Shown here: positions 35,020 through 47,451 of the stretch, one piece after another | Numbering within the stretch: the first letter of the stretch is position 1 | Layout: every line of letters starts with the position of its first letter | Source: Jackrogersella multiformis | Taxonomy: Eukaryota; Ascomycota; Sordariomycetes; Xylariales; Hypoxylaceae | Length of the DNA stretch: 64,000 nucleotides | Direction of reading: 5' to 3' | Assembly (NCBI GenBank): GCA_902806575.1 | Contig: CADCXD010000009.1 | Span: 1,922,001 to 1,986,000 of the forward strand | Program-made: the position numbers and the translations under genes | The notes under the pieces: model-generated | What the model saw: the letters and a program-made list of their open reading frames with translations, nothing else | What the model was told of the DNA's origin: nothing | The model's database searches: none

Positions 35020-35829
35020 CTAATGACGAGATATGACCCTCGTCGACTTCTCGAAGGTCTTCCTCTCGTTGTCTCTCATTCTCCGCAATCGTTGCTGGAG
35101 TCGTCGCTGCTTCGAGAGCTCACGCATCTCTGTTATGTCTTCTACTAAAAGGTGGGTTTGGAGCGACCGGGCTGCTGCTTCTCGGATGCGGTTATGCTCC
35201 TGTTGGGCCGCTGCGAGGGCTTCTGCCGTGGAGTTATACTCCTTCTTGGCGCCCCCGAGCTTTCCATACAGGGGAGTTGTCGTAGGGATGAGAGAAGTGG
35301 GAGGAGTAGTAAGAGGAGAAGAATGTGGAAGAGAGGAAGGAGAAGTAGGAGGGGTGAGAAGTTGGAAGTGATGGGCGAAAACTCGATCGTAAATCTCGCG
35401 CTCAGCCTGTGCGAGCTGGTCCTCGAACTTCTCGCGATAATCCTCCTCGTACTTCTCTTGGTATATCTTCTTGATCGCCTCCTTTTCATTGGCTAGTCGA
35501 AGCGCCGCCTCCGAGTCTACGGCGGCCTTGAAGTCTCCCTGCAGCTTCTCCCATTGGGCGCCATTCTGCTGTAGCAGCTCCCGCTTCCCCTGCTCCAGGG
35601 TGGTTACCTGGACTTCGAACTCCATGACCTCTGTCTGGAGCCCTTTGATTTCATCAATAAGGGCTCCATTCTCCTGCTGGAGAGCGGAAATCTGTTGGTT
35701 TGCCTGCTGGAAAATGTTGTTCTTTTCTTCCCACAGGGAGTTACATTGGTACTGTAACTTTGCGTAAGCTTGCTCAAGCTCCTCGTACGAGGGCTTGTTT
35801 GGATAAAATACGAATCCGAAAGTCGACAT
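35020..35829 (-). CDS. Coiled-coil protein, unknown function
   Basis: Single-exon gene, 269 residues, ATG to stop. Residues 15-145 form an almost unbroken coiled coil rich in Gln, Glu, Lys and Leu (for example ALQQENGALIDEIKGLQTEV). Residues about 155-190 are a Ser/Thr/Pro-rich linker (LTPPTSPSSLPHSS), followed by a second helix-rich basic region (AAAQQEHNRIREAAARSL) and a strongly basic C-terminus (KQRRLQQRLRRMRDNERK). No catalytic domain is visible. Possibly a cytoskeletal, nuclear or bZIP-less structural protein; function cannot be assigned. Confidence 0.7.
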   Translation of the reverse strand: MSTFGFVFYPNKPSYEELEQAYAKLQYQCNSLWEEKNNIFQQANQQISALQQENGALIDEIKGLQTEVMEFEVQVTTLEQGKRELLQQNGAQWEKLQGDFKAAVDSEAALRLANEKEAIKKIYQEKYEEDYREKFEDQLAQAEREIYDRVFAHHFQLLTPPTSPSSLPHSSPLTTPPTSLIPTTTPLYGKLGGAKKEYNSTAEALAAAQQEHNRIREAAARSLQTHLLVEDITEMRELSKQRRLQQRLRRMRDNERKTFEKSTRVISRH

Positions 35830-36705
35830 GGTGCTTGATTCGGAGGCTGGATGTTTGAATAAAGGGAATGAAAGGCGAAGACGAAGAGAATGGCTACCTA
35901 GGTAGATATGGAGATGATGGAAGACGAAGATGGAAGTTGAGCACTATGATGGACGAACACTAATATGATGATTAAACACCGGCGTAAAGAAAAAGAAATA
36001 AGGCACTTATTGGTTAATAACGAGAACGAAAGTTCAAACCAAAATGATTGATGAAGACGAAGAAGACGTTGGTTGGGATACTGAAATTTGGATGTCAAGT
36101 CGAAATTCTTGTGTGCAAGTAAAAAGAAGTTCAAAAATCGAAATCAAGTTGTGGTAGAAAAAAGGGGAAGAGAGAATTAATAATTTCTGGTTGGTATATA
36201 TGATTTTGACTTTGGTGGATTGTAGGGTCGGGTGATAAGTTTAACTAGGCATAAGTGGTAGTGCCCCTATCGCCGGTTATTACTTAGGTAGGTCACGATA
36301 GCCACGAGGTGGCTCGTACTATTAATTCAGGCTTATTGACCACCTACTAAGGATCGATATACAGTAGTAGGAATCGACCGATTACGTCGAAAAAAGATAG
36401 ATGTGTTCAGCATTGTAGGGTTCCAAGATTACCTTTGCTGGTAGCTGGCAACCGACCACTAGGCTACAGTGACAGCAACTGAGTATTGCCCCGGGGAGCT
36501 ATCTACACCTAATTTATTGTACAAGCTTTCTGATGCTACAATTAACGTCTCTCGTTGCTTCAGGGTATTGAACATGTTACTATACATTAAAAAGGGATTG
36601 GTCCTTTTACTCAAGAACGTCACCTTCTTGTGTGGATTAGCATCCAAAGACCGCATTCAGGGGCCTTGGCATCCGCTGGAAATAGAGGCGATATTAACAT
36701 TGATA
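35830..36705. other. Spacer between the coiled-coil gene and Nse4
   Basis: Promoter of the coiled-coil gene and 3' region of Nse4. One CTACCTAGGTAGAT palindrome at about 35895-35908. AT-rich, otherwise nothing. Confidence 0.45.
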
Positions 36706-38090
36706 CTAGTTATACCAACCTCGAGATCCAGGACCTTGATGAGTCTGCTCCTTGCGGTGTTCTATGATAGGTTCCGTGATGTTGAACGCATTGATGATGT
36801 CTCGCCAAGTCTTCATGTCGATAGAAAATACGGCCTGTTGTTTTTGGGCACGATGCTTGGAGGCAGCCGCTTCATCCTCACGTACGACCGCCTCTTGAAT
36901 ATGGTTAGCAGATGATTAGGGAAATCCACGAGGACAGACCACTTACGTAGAGTTGGTAATTTGTTATCGTCAAAGTCGATCTTAATACGGCCATCCCGAA
37001 TTAGAAAGCTGACGTAGAACATGTTCTCCACGGTTTGCCCAAATGAATGTGGGTTTACAACAAACTTCAAGAGATCAATGCCACCGGTATCTCTTAGGCC
37101 ATAGCGTTCCATCAATCGTTGCCCCTCTTCTTCGCTAGCTCCGTGCTCAATGGCACTCTCCACGGCATCCTGGGCTTCGTCTTGCACCAGCTGCAGCCTC
37201 TGAAGGATTTTGGAGCATATTGCAGTCAGGTCGTTCTTTTCGTTCCTTTGCACTGCTTCAGCATCTAGAACTTCAGGTCTCGTTTCCTGTAGATTATTAG
37301 GTCTAAATGGGGCACTACGCTTGACGATCTTTCGTTTTTTCACTTCGGCGGAGAGAGGGCCGAGGAGGAAACCAGGTGTGGCCGGACGTCGAATATTAGG
37401 GAGGCAGGCAAATCTACCGAGATGCTCCCAGTTGAACATATCGCCTTCGTCGCCGATTTCGTCATCATCATCCCCTTCATCGCCTAGGGTTCTCCGGCCC
37501 GGCCTTCTTCGGTGTTGCTGTGTGGCGGTAAGTTCTGGTGCATCATCTTCCGCGATCCCGGATCCTAATCTCATGTAGGTAATACATTTCGAGACAAACT
37601 CGTCTACATCAACACCTTGAGCAATGTTGCCTGAAGTAAGGCGGACAGTTTTTCGGTATGATGCGTCGGCGGTGCTCACCAAGAGCTTCGAATCTATGGC
37701 AGCCTCGGTAGTTTGCTTCACACCAGACGATAGTAGATTGGCTTTACGTAAAGTCTCGTGTAAACCAATCGAATCCACTTTCAGGTATTCGTCGTTGTTC
37801 TCTTGAAGATCTCGAAGGAGATCTCGATATCCGCGTTGAAGATTGCGTCTCTCCTCCATAGACTGATCTGGATCAAATTTTTCTTCCTCTATTCCACCCT
37901 CGGCGTCGGGCTCACGTGTGCGGCGTCTTGAACTGGCATGCCCTGCGCCATTGGTCAAGGTCCTCTTCCTCTTTGATGAGCTCTCAAGGGCTTTGCCTTT
38001 GTCTCTGATGACTAGGGAGTTGTGAAGGTCATCAGGATTTGGCGTGGAGTTTGGAGACTCCAAAGGAGGAGAGGAGCCTGCTGATGACAT
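36706..38090 (-). CDS. NSE4: Nse4, kleisin subunit of the SMC5/6 complex
   Basis: Bridges the SMC5 and SMC6 heads in the genome-stability complex. Two exons (38090-36947 and 36893-36706) join in frame to 443 residues. The start is the first ATG; the frame extends upstream only to a TTG. The N-terminal 90 residues are basic and low-complexity. The family core begins near 93 (ERRNLQRGYRDLLRDLQENNDEYL), the SMC-binding helical part, followed by KLLVSTADASYRKTVRL. An acidic stretch (GDDDDEIGDEGD) precedes FNWEHLGRFA, another family mark. The C-terminal winged-helix region includes FGQTVENMFYVSFLIRDGR, and exon 2 gives SIDMKTWRDIINAFNITEPI, the typical ending. The 53-base intron is stop-free in one frame; read-through would replace the C-terminal 62 residues. 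SMC5 lies 34 kb away in the same window. Confidence 0.93.
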
Positions 38091-39000
38091 GGCTAGCCGG
38101 GTGTTGATAGAGGACAAAATGTCTCGGGTAGACGATTAAGAGTGGTCAGTGGTTAATTGGTTACCAAGGTGGATAAACACTTTTCGTTGCAAATCCGGAT
38201 TATATCAGAGAAGTCGAATTTTGCGGTATGTCATGACTCTGGCTGTGCTCAATGCTCATACGTTTGGTGATAATGAGACGCGTAAATCGCGTCTATTTTA
38301 GCTTGGACGCGATTCCGAATTCCGAATTAAATTGATTTACAAACACTTTGACATGTGGCTTGTAGTTGTGGCTAGTGTGAATAGTATGTATCTGGGTAGA
38401 TATTCCAAGCCTGGAGATTAATGGCTCGGAGGCAGGTGTATTTGGGAGGGCCTTAGGTTGGAGTCTGGACAGTGGTAAAATAACAAAAGCAATATCCTAG
38501 ATCTCTCAGTACCTAGGGATGAGTTTGTTGGTCTAGAAATTCTAGAAATTAAGGTTGTTGACTTTAGATGTTTAGACGTAGATTTAGTGTAGGTACCTTA
38601 GGTAGGTACCTATTCCCAAAAGATCTGGAAATGTATGGTGGGTCTTGGAAAGAATAGGTACCTAGGTATTTACATGGTTGATGGGTAAGTTAGAACCTTG
38701 CTGCCTTGGAACCTTCCAATGCCAATGGAAGAATACCTAACCTACCTAAATAAGTGGGGTTACCTGACGATAAGATAAGCTGCCGAGCTGGGTTCTAGGC
38801 TATTACTAAGTACCTAGGTAGCTTTTATGACGGATGATATGAAGCACATGCCGCTGATGTTGAGCATCTTCCTTACAACCACACATGCGACCTTGCGACC
38901 TTAAGACCTTGCGACAATGCACCTTGCTGCCGCCAATGCTCAACTACCTTAGACTTCCATACATAATACCCTGAAGCTATAATGGAACATAAATCTCGCA
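38091..39000. other. Divergent spacer between Nse4 and VPS34
   Basis: Promoter region for both genes. Several TACCTAGGTA copies and variants (about 38592-38612, 38657-38668, 38810-38822). Short words AAATTCTAGAAATT and GACCTTGCGACCTTAAGACCTTGCGAC (about 38886-38915) are repetitive. No gene seen. Confidence 0.5.
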
Positions 39001-41888
39001 ATGGAGCCCTTTTCCTTTGGTAGCTCGGAGTCGCTAGACTATCCGGTTAGCATACGCATGTGAGACGATGGATGATCTTATAGTTACCGCCGACAATGGT
39101 TAACTAACTGACATGATATAGAATTAATTTAGAGGGAGACGAGACACCTCATCTGTACTCGACCTTACTAGAAAGACCTGACCTTAGACATGTTGGCTCT
39201 AACTTGAGGTGTGTTAACTCCAAACGACTAGTTAGTTCCTCTATAATGATTATCATACTGACTTTACGCTCCCGTAGCTCGCATTCCGATCTATATGTTA
39301 CCGTTCAGGTATGGGCCGGCTCGAAACCCTTAACAGTTCCAGTGCAGACGTCGTATAAAGCATTTCGCAATGAGAGAAGGTGGAACGAATGGCTTACCAT
39401 ACCGATACCGTACAAGTCTCTCCCAATCAACTCCTACCTAGCAATAACGATATGGGACCTGTCGCCTATAGGCGGGAAGCAGGCACAAGGTCATGCTATC
39501 CCCTTCGGTGGGACCACGCTCCCGCTTTTTGATCAGGACAACCAGCTTCAGAAGGGTAGACAGAAATGTTTAGTCTATCGGCACAAACAGGCGGATGGGA
39601 ACGATAACACTACCACCCCGTCAAACATGGCGAAGAAGAGAGTCGGCTTTAAGAAAGAAGACAATATCGTTGTGGATAAGGAAGCTGAAGAACTCGAACG
39701 CCTAGAGAAACTATTCAAGAAACATGAGATGAACGAGATACCTAGAGTCGAATGGCTCGACCAACTTGTATATCGTGGGACCGAAAAGCGTGGCCTAAAA
39801 GCAGCAAAGAATTCGGTCAAGTCGCTTCAGCGCCAGGCAACGCTGAATGCGGATGGCGATCAGGGACAGCAAAAGAAGACCACTAATTCAGAGGCCGAAA
39901 GTCCATTGAGACCCGGACCGTCAAAGTTCATGCTGAATATTGAATTACCTCGCTTTGACTTCCCTGTCGTCTTCGCGGATCACGAGTATCCGCCACCTCC
40001 CATCTCATCTTTCCAACATCTTTCGGCTTCTCAGTCAAACGTTGTTCTAAAACCTCTCCCCGAGGTGTCGTATGGCCCTGGAATCAATGGCCCAGACAGC
40101 GCGAGAAATGGTATAGCCGGTCGCTTAGTTAGGATATACGACCCTGAAGTCGGTGCCAAAGATAATCCAGCAGAAAGCAAACATAGACGCCTAGTTAGAA
40201 GTCAGCATCGCCATGGGATACTGGACAAAGACTTGAGACCTAATGCTAAGGTTCGAGATGAGCTGAATATGATTATGTCGTATTCTCCAACCCACGTTTT
40301 ATCGCCGGAAGAGAAGGATCTTGTATGGAAGTTCCGCTACCACCTAACTAAGGACAAACGTGCCCTTACGAAGTTTGTAAAGTCCGTCAACTGGCAAGAC
40401 TTAAGCGAATCCAAACAGGCCATTCAGGTCCTTAGCAAATGGACCGAAATTGATGTGGATGACGCTCTCGAGCTACTTGGTCCTACCTTTGACAACCGGG
40501 CCGTGAGAACGTACGCGGTGGAAAGGTTGAGGCAGGCCGATGATCACGAGTTACTGCTTTACCTCTTACAACTAGTTCAAGCTCTCAAGTTCGAGCATAT
40601 TTCAGCCGATTCCAATCAAGCTACAGTGCGAGCATCTTCGCTGGCTAATTTCTTGATTTCGCGGGCTGTCCAGAACTTTACCCTTGGGAACTACTTCTAT
40701 TGGTATTTGGGGGTTGAATACGACGACAAGAGCAATGACCAAGGCGAGGAAGTACGGACTATGTACGCGAAGGTTCAGTATGACTTCATGAAGGAACTAG
40801 AGGATCGCCCAGGTGGTCGTGAGACGAGAGTCACGATCAGGAGACAAGCCGAACTTGTTACGGTCTTGTCTAAGATTTCGGCTGAGATCCAAGCCTCAAA
40901 CGAGTCAGTTGCTCGGAAGGCTGAGAAAGTCAAATCTTTCCTAGCGGATCCCAAGAACGAGGTCTTATCCATCGACCCGCCTATACCAATACCTCTAGAC
41001 CCATCGGTCATGGTCGTTGGCGTCATCCCCGAAGAGACGCGAGTCTTCAAGTCGTCCTTGTCACCGATCATGGTGACGTTTAAGACGGAATCGGGTGGGA
41101 AGTATCCTATTCTTTTCAAGACTGGCGACGACCTGCGACAGGACCAACTTGTTATTCAAATCATCACCCTCATGGATCAGCTTCTTCAGAAGGAGAACCT
41201 AGATCTTAAGCTGACTCCATATAAAATTCTTGCTACTAGCACAACTGCCGGCGCCTCTCAATTTATTCCTTCCCAGACGTTTGCGGCGATAGCTTACAAA
41301 TATCGCAACAACCCTGCTCTTGCCTACCTCAAGCAGCACAATCCGGATGAGCGCGCATATCTAGGGGTACGCAAGGAAACACATGATACATTTCTCAAAT
41401 CGTGCGCAGGCTACTGTGTAATCACTTATATCCTGGGAGTTGGTGACCGTCATCTCGACAATCTTCTTCTAACACCGGACGGCCACTTCTTCCACGCTGA
41501 TTTCGGGTTCATCCTCGGGCGAGACCCTAAACCCTTCGCACCAGCAGTGAAGCTTAGCAAGGAGATGGCTGACGCTATGGGCGGTTCGAACCCCCCAAGC
41601 GAACATTATTTGCAGTTCAAGCAATATTGCTTCCTCGCGTTCGCCGCGCTGCGAAAGTCGTCGAACCTTATTCTGAACCTGTTCAGCCTCATGGTGCATG
41701 CTAACATTCCGGATATTAAGATTGAACCGGACAAGGCGGTCTTTAAGGTGAAGGAGCGATTCCATCTAGAGCTAAACGAAGAGGATGCGATCAGACACCT
41801 GGACGGGATCATGGAGGACAGCCTCAACGGCATCATGCCTGTCGTCATCGATCGGCTGCATGATTGGGTCCAAGCATTTAGACCATAG
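39001..41888 (+). CDS. VPS34: VPS34, class III phosphatidylinositol 3-kinase
   Basis: Makes phosphatidylinositol 3-phosphate on endosomes and autophagosome precursors; catalytic subunit of the Vps34-Vps15-Atg6 complexes. Three exons (39001-39059, 39122-39208, 39278-41888) join in frame to 918 residues. The two small 5' exons encode MEPFSFGSSESLDYPVSIRI and the INLEGDETPHLYSTLLERPD stretch characteristic of VPS34. A C2 domain follows (to about 145, with a basic/acidic insert after it). The helical PIK domain is at about 385-560 and the kinase domain at about 640-890: DDLRQDQL, the catalytic loop GVGDRHLDNLL and activation segment HADFGFILGRDPKPF. It ends in the C-terminal membrane-binding helix (HDWVQAFRP). 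Length matches the family. Confidence 0.96.
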
Positions 41889-42915
41889 GCACGGCTGGAT
41901 GGGCTACGAACAATTGCTTGATGGTCTAGGATTGGTATTGGGACTAGGTGCCTCAACCGTTGCCATATGATTTCACCTAGGTATGATGGGCAGGAGTTTA
42001 CCAATGGCTTGGTGTTGAAGATTTATCCGCCTAGGGGTCTAGGTAGGTATTACTGACTCCCTCTAATACAAGATACCCAGTATGAACGAGCACACATACA
42101 AACAGCAGCATATGCAAGCCTGCTATGTGAAACAAGTGAACGGAATGCTGCAGCCACAGCCGTGAAAGAAAAAAAAATTCCCGTTTGCTAAAGGCATCCC
42201 GCAGTTGTAAAGTGTTCTCGATCTATACCTTGGCTGCAGCTGTCAGCTCCCTAGATATGTAGCTAGTGATAGGAGCTGCAAGGTGGATAGATCTGGAAGA
42301 CGACCAATACTACTGCATCGGAGATCGGGTTTCTCGCGGAACTAAACAGGTGGTGTCGCCTATCAGCATTGAACTTGCTTCGAGAAGGCATCGCTAGCCC
42401 CTTCACCGTCGTACCTATTCGAGGATCGGTGCTGTGGAAGTGGAACCATGTTGTTGTGGCGCTTCTCCTTTTTTTTTCTTTTCGTCCCCCCAACGCTCTA
42501 CTACATATGTACGTATGTACGTATCTATCGACGGATCTAACTTTAGAATTCGCCTTAGACATGTGGCCTCGTTAAGCTAGCTACACGTTGCATCTCGCGT
42601 CAAGGATTGGTGGAGTCTACTTGCCTAGGTATTCTTCTACCTTTTTTAGAAGATAAATATCCGTGTTAGTTTCTAGAATACAACAATATAAAGTATTAAT
42701 GTTCGCCCAAGACATATCTACCTAGGTACGCAAAGTGTAAGGTTGGGGGGGGGTCACGGCACTTGGGTACGCATACATTAGATAATTCGTATTAAGGTTA
42801 TCATCGTCATTTGGGTACCTCATGTAGGTAAGGGCCTGATTTTCTATTAATGATTTCCGATTCTAATATGGATTTCAAATGTTATTTTTTATTATTAACG
42901 AACGAATTGTTTTCC

Positions 42916-42936
42916 ACCTAGGTACCTAGGTAGGTA
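42916..42936. repeat. Tandem TACCTAGGTA-type palindromes
   Basis: ACCTAGGTACCTAGGTAGGTA: two overlapping perfect palindromes in an AT-rich spacer. Confidence 0.75.
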
Positions 42937-43230
42937 TATCAAGATTCATTTATGGCCCGAGAAGTAAAAGTGTAACCTTGGAACATGTGGGAGAATGGAG
43001 ATTATCAAATTATTACCAGGTACCTAGGAGGTAGGTATGTACTTAATACCTAAGAGCGCTGGAGGTAGACAAGTAGTGTACTTGAGTAACCCGTACCAAG
43101 AAACTAAAATCGTGCATGTTTCCCAAACAGGCCACTACGACTTTTCCTTATCGGGGAATCCCCACCGGTTTAGTCAGTAAATCTTTCTTCTCAGGCTCAG
43201 AGTTCTCAGAAGGTTCTTTACTTTTTGCCT

Positions 43231-43281
43231 ACTAGGTAGGTACCTCCTACTGCTACCTACCTAGGTACTACTACCTACTAG
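43231..43281. repeat. Cluster of CTACCTAGGTA and ACTAGGTAGGTACC motifs
   Basis: At least five half or full copies of the CCTAGG-centred motif in about 50 bases, upstream of the gene at 44178. Confidence 0.7.
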
Positions 43282-44177
43282 CTCCGCATTTCAAACCTTC
43301 GTCAGGATTTCAGGGACCTATCGACCCCTAAAATTCCTTCAATCATACATCCCGTCTCTGGTCGACGATTACGAGTGACGACGCACGATATTGTTCTTAC
43401 GAGGTCTCGCGTTTTTCGAGTTGAATCTTGAATCTTGAATCTTGAGTCCTGCTGTTGCTCATCATCTGCTATGCCTAGGTACCTACCCAGGGTATCCTAA
43501 AGAACTGATCGCCGTAAAGTTGTATTCTATCTCTGCAGCATCCCGAATGCCAGGTCCTCGTGCACGGCCTTTTCGAAGCACATCATTTCATTTTAACTGA
43601 GTGTCCTGGTGCCATCCCAGCCACCACTTCGTTCGCGAGACATCCTTGATCCTAGCAGCTTGAGTTCTAGCCTAGCCTCCTCTCTCCTTCTTCTCTCCAC
43701 CCAAGGAAAATAGAAGCCCACCGCGCCACTGACTCTGTTTCTCCTTGCTTTTTTGGGCTTTTCGCTCTCCGTCTCTCTCAATTGCTTAGAAGACCTTGTT
43801 TCCTGGTATTGTCAATCGCGTTGCGCCGGGATGCTTCGATTGTTCTCTCGCTTAGAACGTGACGTACGCAAGTAAAAACTTGTGTCTCTTTTGGAGATTT
43901 CGCGATCGTCCCCGAGCCGATCGAAAATCGAAAATCGAAAATCGGAACTTTAGGGGGCCACTATCATCTCGAGCCCCGAGCGTACCTATACGGTTCGTAC
44001 TATTGAATTTTCCTACCACCAGTCCTTGCGCTAGGTCTCTCCTTGACCGTTTCATCTTCTCGACGGTTTTAACCTGACTTGACTTGTTCAGTTCACTCGC
44101 GGCCGACAGCGAATCGCATACGATTCCCCTTCTCTGATATATTTTGTCAGCATCGTCCCGCCGTCCAACTACTAGCT

Positions 44178-44825
44178 ATGCCCGCTAAGGCAAGCAATGG
44201 TGCTGCGGCCGTCTCGCCGGTGTCGCCTACCGCCATGCGTTTCGAGCTTCCGGCCCTGGAATTCAAATTCGGATCTCTAACTGACGGAACTGACATTCCA
44301 CCGCCGTTGCCGTCCCCTAAGGAAGAAGCTCCGACACCACCGAAGACACCGACTCCGGCTGAGGCCGAGAAGAAGCAAGAAGCAAATGGCACCGCCAATG
44401 GTCATGGTACATCCCCTAAAAAGCCCGAACTCACCGCCATCCCCGCCAATATTGGTATAAAGCGCCCAGCAGAGGATGGCCTATCATCACCTACGCTGTC
44501 AAGCCGTGGGAGCCTTAGACGCCTACTTAGCAGAACATTATTGAATAACGCTTACGATGAACAAGGATCAATGCTCAGCCCAGGTACTTCTAGACCTCCG
44601 AGCCGGACGGCGAGCACTATCGCGGAAGAGAGAAAATCAAAGCGCACCAGCGGTTGGTTTAGACGGTTACGGACGAACGACAACAATGTCAAGAGGGCTA
44701 GCCAGATCTTCGAGGAACCGAAGAAACCGCTTGGACCCCCGCCGCCGATGATTCCGGAACTGAGCGCCCTTGAGTCCAAGGTCGATACCCATCTGGGCGA
44801 TGATCTATTCAAGGGGATCAAGTAA
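44178..44825 (+). CDS. Conserved ascomycete protein of unknown function
   Basis: Single-exon gene, 215 residues from the ATG at 44178; the frame upstream has no better start. A motif FELPALEFKFGSLTDGTDIP near 19-38 is followed by Pro/Thr-rich sequence (residues 39-80), a basic amphipathic stretch SRGSLRRLLSRTLLNNAY near 115-132, KRTSGWFRRLRTN near 158-170 and a C-terminal PPPPMIPELSALESKVD segment. I recall proteins of this architecture in other Sordariomycetes, annotated as hypothetical. No enzyme motif, signal peptide or membrane span. Probably mostly disordered with short conserved interaction motifs. Confidence 0.75.
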   Translation: MPAKASNGAAAVSPVSPTAMRFELPALEFKFGSLTDGTDIPPPLPSPKEEAPTPPKTPTPAEAEKKQEANGTANGHGTSPKKPELTAIPANIGIKRPAEDGLSSPTLSSRGSLRRLLSRTLLNNAYDEQGSMLSPGTSRPPSRTASTIAEERKSKRTSGWFRRLRTNDNNVKRASQIFEEPKKPLGPPPPMIPELSALESKVDTHLGDDLFKGIK

Positions 44826-46133
44826 GGAATTATCGAACCGAAAGAACACGAAGAAAAAAAAACTCTTATCTACGGCTATGTTTCGGTTGCCTATCTCGAC
44901 CTCGACATTTCGTGGACCTTGGATACCAATTTTTAAATCGCCATAATTATGCTACGGCGAAGTAATATTTCATCATTGATACGACTATTCTTTCGACGCG
45001 AGAGGAGGGCCGTTATTTTAAAGAGAAGCTCTTCTGGGGGTGGAATATTAGATACCCAGCTCCTGCGCGAGCTCATTCTATGACATACCTGTCAATTCTT
45101 TTCGACATTTTTATTTCATTCAACTTTCTTGTTTGCCCCCCTTTTCTTGAATCTCTACACGCCATATAAATGCGTTACATTACAGTAAGAGTATCAGGAA
45201 AAGGATTCATGTATGTCTTGCGCGTTTGCTTGCCCTCTACTTATTCTATTTTTTTTTCGGGGTGTACATTCCTGCCGTGTTATTTTCGCGGAGAAGAGGG
45301 GCGATCCCATCGATTCAAACCCGACTCGACTAAGGCGATCGATTACTCCGGGAAAACAGCGAAGGGCCAAAAATTGCAGAGAGTCGGTAGAAGAAGGCAA
45401 GGCGAAGAAATCACGGGGCGATTTCAACTAACGGTTATCATTTACGGCTATGTGCTTATGGGTCACGATAGCGGGAGAAATTCATACCTGCCTTCTGGTT
45501 GGAGAGGATTACCATCATACCATCATCATCATCATCATCGTCGTCATTATCATATTGCTGTGAAATACTGCATCTCTGGCGCGAAGGGCATCATCAAATT
45601 TCCTGTTCTCAGATACTCCTTAATACTCCTGCCCGAAATCTGAAAAGGGATGTTTCTGGGGAACCAAAATCAAAACTGCTTTGCTTTCGAATTCATAGTG
45701 TGTTGTCGTCTAACGTACCTAGGTACCTATGGTTTCTGCTTGTGATTGAAATACTTTAGGTACCTAGTACCATGTACGGTTTAAATTATTTTAGCTGCAT
45801 CTCCTTATCAGCCAGACAGGCTAAAATTGGGAATTGGAAATTGAAATTGAAAAAAAGAAAAAGGGGGAGAATAATTAGGTAAGCTTAAGCTGTAGCTTTA
45901 GCCAATTAGATGAGGGTTCGGCAATGCTTTGACATGGATGGTCTAACGTCATTGCCGAGTCCCAGCTTCCAGAGCTCCGAACATTTTCGTTATCGGATCT
46001 TGTTTGCTATTATCTGATATCTGAACTATAACCTGAACCTACCTAGGTAACCTAAGATCATGTAATTATTAACTAAATATTTACAATTTAACATTACCTA
46101 CCTAGTATCTTGAACATACCTCATGCGGCAAAC
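44826..46133. other. Spacer upstream of Etr1
   Basis: 3' UTR of the preceding gene and Etr1 promoter. A (CAT)n microsatellite at 45521-45539. A 157-codon frame at 45170-45643 spans this low-complexity DNA and is not credible as a gene. TACCTAGGTA copies near 45715-45728 and 46040-46052. Confidence 0.5.
45521..45539. repeat. (CAT)6 microsatellite
   Basis: Six perfect CAT units followed by imperfect CGT/CAT units, in non-coding DNA. Confidence 0.8.
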
Positions 46134-47451
46134 ATGGCTAGCTTCCGACCGCTCAGAGCTCAAGGTATAGTTAATCCTATCACTAGAAGCTCAATTCGAC
46201 CAACCGCCCGGTGTACGAGATTGTCGCCGGCGTCCCACACGCAGGTCCGGTGTAAATCGGGGCCGTATGGTTACTTGCAGGCGAAGTCCCTGGTCTTCAG
46301 TGAATATGGCGAGCCGAAAGATGTTCTGAAGTAAGTTATATTCCTCTCCTCCACTCTACTCTAGCAGGCTATTCAATTTACTAGCCCGGGCAAGCTAACG
46401 ATCCTCGACTATATGTAGACTACACACGCACTCCATCTCGCCAACCATCCCCTCCTCCTCCGTCCTCCTGCGCACCCTCGCCGCGCCCATAAACCCCGCC
46501 GACATCAACACCATACAGGGCACCTACGGCTCCAAGCCGTCCTTCAGCTCCCTCCTCGGCACCCCCGACCCGTCCGTCGTCCCCGGCAACGAGGGCGTGT
46601 TCGAGGTTCTGTCGTCCAGCGCCCCCGACCTGGCCAAGGGCGACTGGGTCATCCCCAAGAAGACGCAGTTCGGCACGTGGCGCACCCACGCCCTCGCCCC
46701 CGCCGACGCCGTCATCCGCGTCGACAGGCACGACCTCACCCCCGCCCAGGCCGCCACCGTCGCCGTCAACCCCTGCTCCGCCTACCGCATGCTGCGCGAC
46801 TACGTCCGCGACCCCACCCCCATGCGCGAGGGCGACTGGCTCATCCAGAACGGCGCCAACAGCGGCGTCGGCCGCGCCGCCATCCAGCTCGCAGCCCTGT
46901 GGGGCTACCGCTCCATCAACGTCGTGCGCGCGCGCCCCACCCCCGAGGAGACCCAGGCCCTCAAAGACGAGCTCGTCGCCCTGGGCGCCACCCACGTGGT
47001 CACGGACGACGAGCTGCAGGCCCGCGAGTTCCGCGACCGCGTGGCGGAGTGGACGCGCAGCAGCGCCGAGGGCGTGCGGCTGGGCCTGAACTGCGTGGGC
47101 GGCAAGAGCGCGCAGGCGGTGGCGCGCAGCCTGGGCCCCGGCGGCACGATGGTGACGTACGGGGGCATGGCGCGTGCGCCCGTGGCGCTGCCGACGTCGC
47201 TGCTGATCTTCCGCGACGTGCGGCTGGTGGGGTTCTGGCTGAGCCGCTGGGCCGACCGCGACCCCGCCGCCAAGCAGCGCACCGTCGCCGAGATCCTCGA
47301 CCTCGCGCGCGCCGGCCGCTTCCGCGACGCCCCCCTCGCCGAGGTCCCGTGGGATTGGGATACCTCGCTCGACGCACTGAGCGGGGCGGCGCAGGGCGCG
47401 CTCGAGGGGTATAGGAGGGGGAAGGGCATTTTCGTGTTTGGGGATACGTAG
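46134..47451 (+). CDS. ETR1: Mitochondrial enoyl-[acyl-carrier-protein] reductase (trans-2-enoyl reductase), Etr1/MECR
   Basis: Last step of mitochondrial type II fatty acid synthesis, needed for lipoic acid and respiration. Two exons (46134-46330 and 46419-47451) join in frame to 409 residues. The start in AACATGG fits fungal context. The first 45 residues are rich in Arg, Ser and Thr (presequence), then YGYLQAKSLVFSEYGEPKDVLKLHTH begins the medium-chain reductase fold. NAD(P)H-binding marks are WLIQNGANSGVGRAAIQLA near 230-248 and LNCVGGKSA near 310. FGTWRTHA and the PWDWDTSLDAL ending are typical of Etr1. The intron (46331-46418) has a GCTAACG branch. Exon 2 is very GC-rich compared with exon 1. 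Confidence 0.93.

Larger units (their letters stand above)
41889..44177. other. Spacer downstream of VPS34, rich in palindromes
   Basis: No gene supported. About ten TACCTAGGTA copies or variants, concentrated at 42718-43281 and 43470-43490. Other visible items: a short run of G at about 42744, three CGAAAAT copies at 43921-43942, and tandem GAATCTT units at 43425-43448. The last 300 bases are CT-rich leader for the next gene. Confidence 0.5.

Noticed and set aside
45170..45643. 157-codon frame with a His run
   Set aside because: Spans a CAT microsatellite and 3' UTR-like sequence; no homology pattern and no intron or context supporting a gene.
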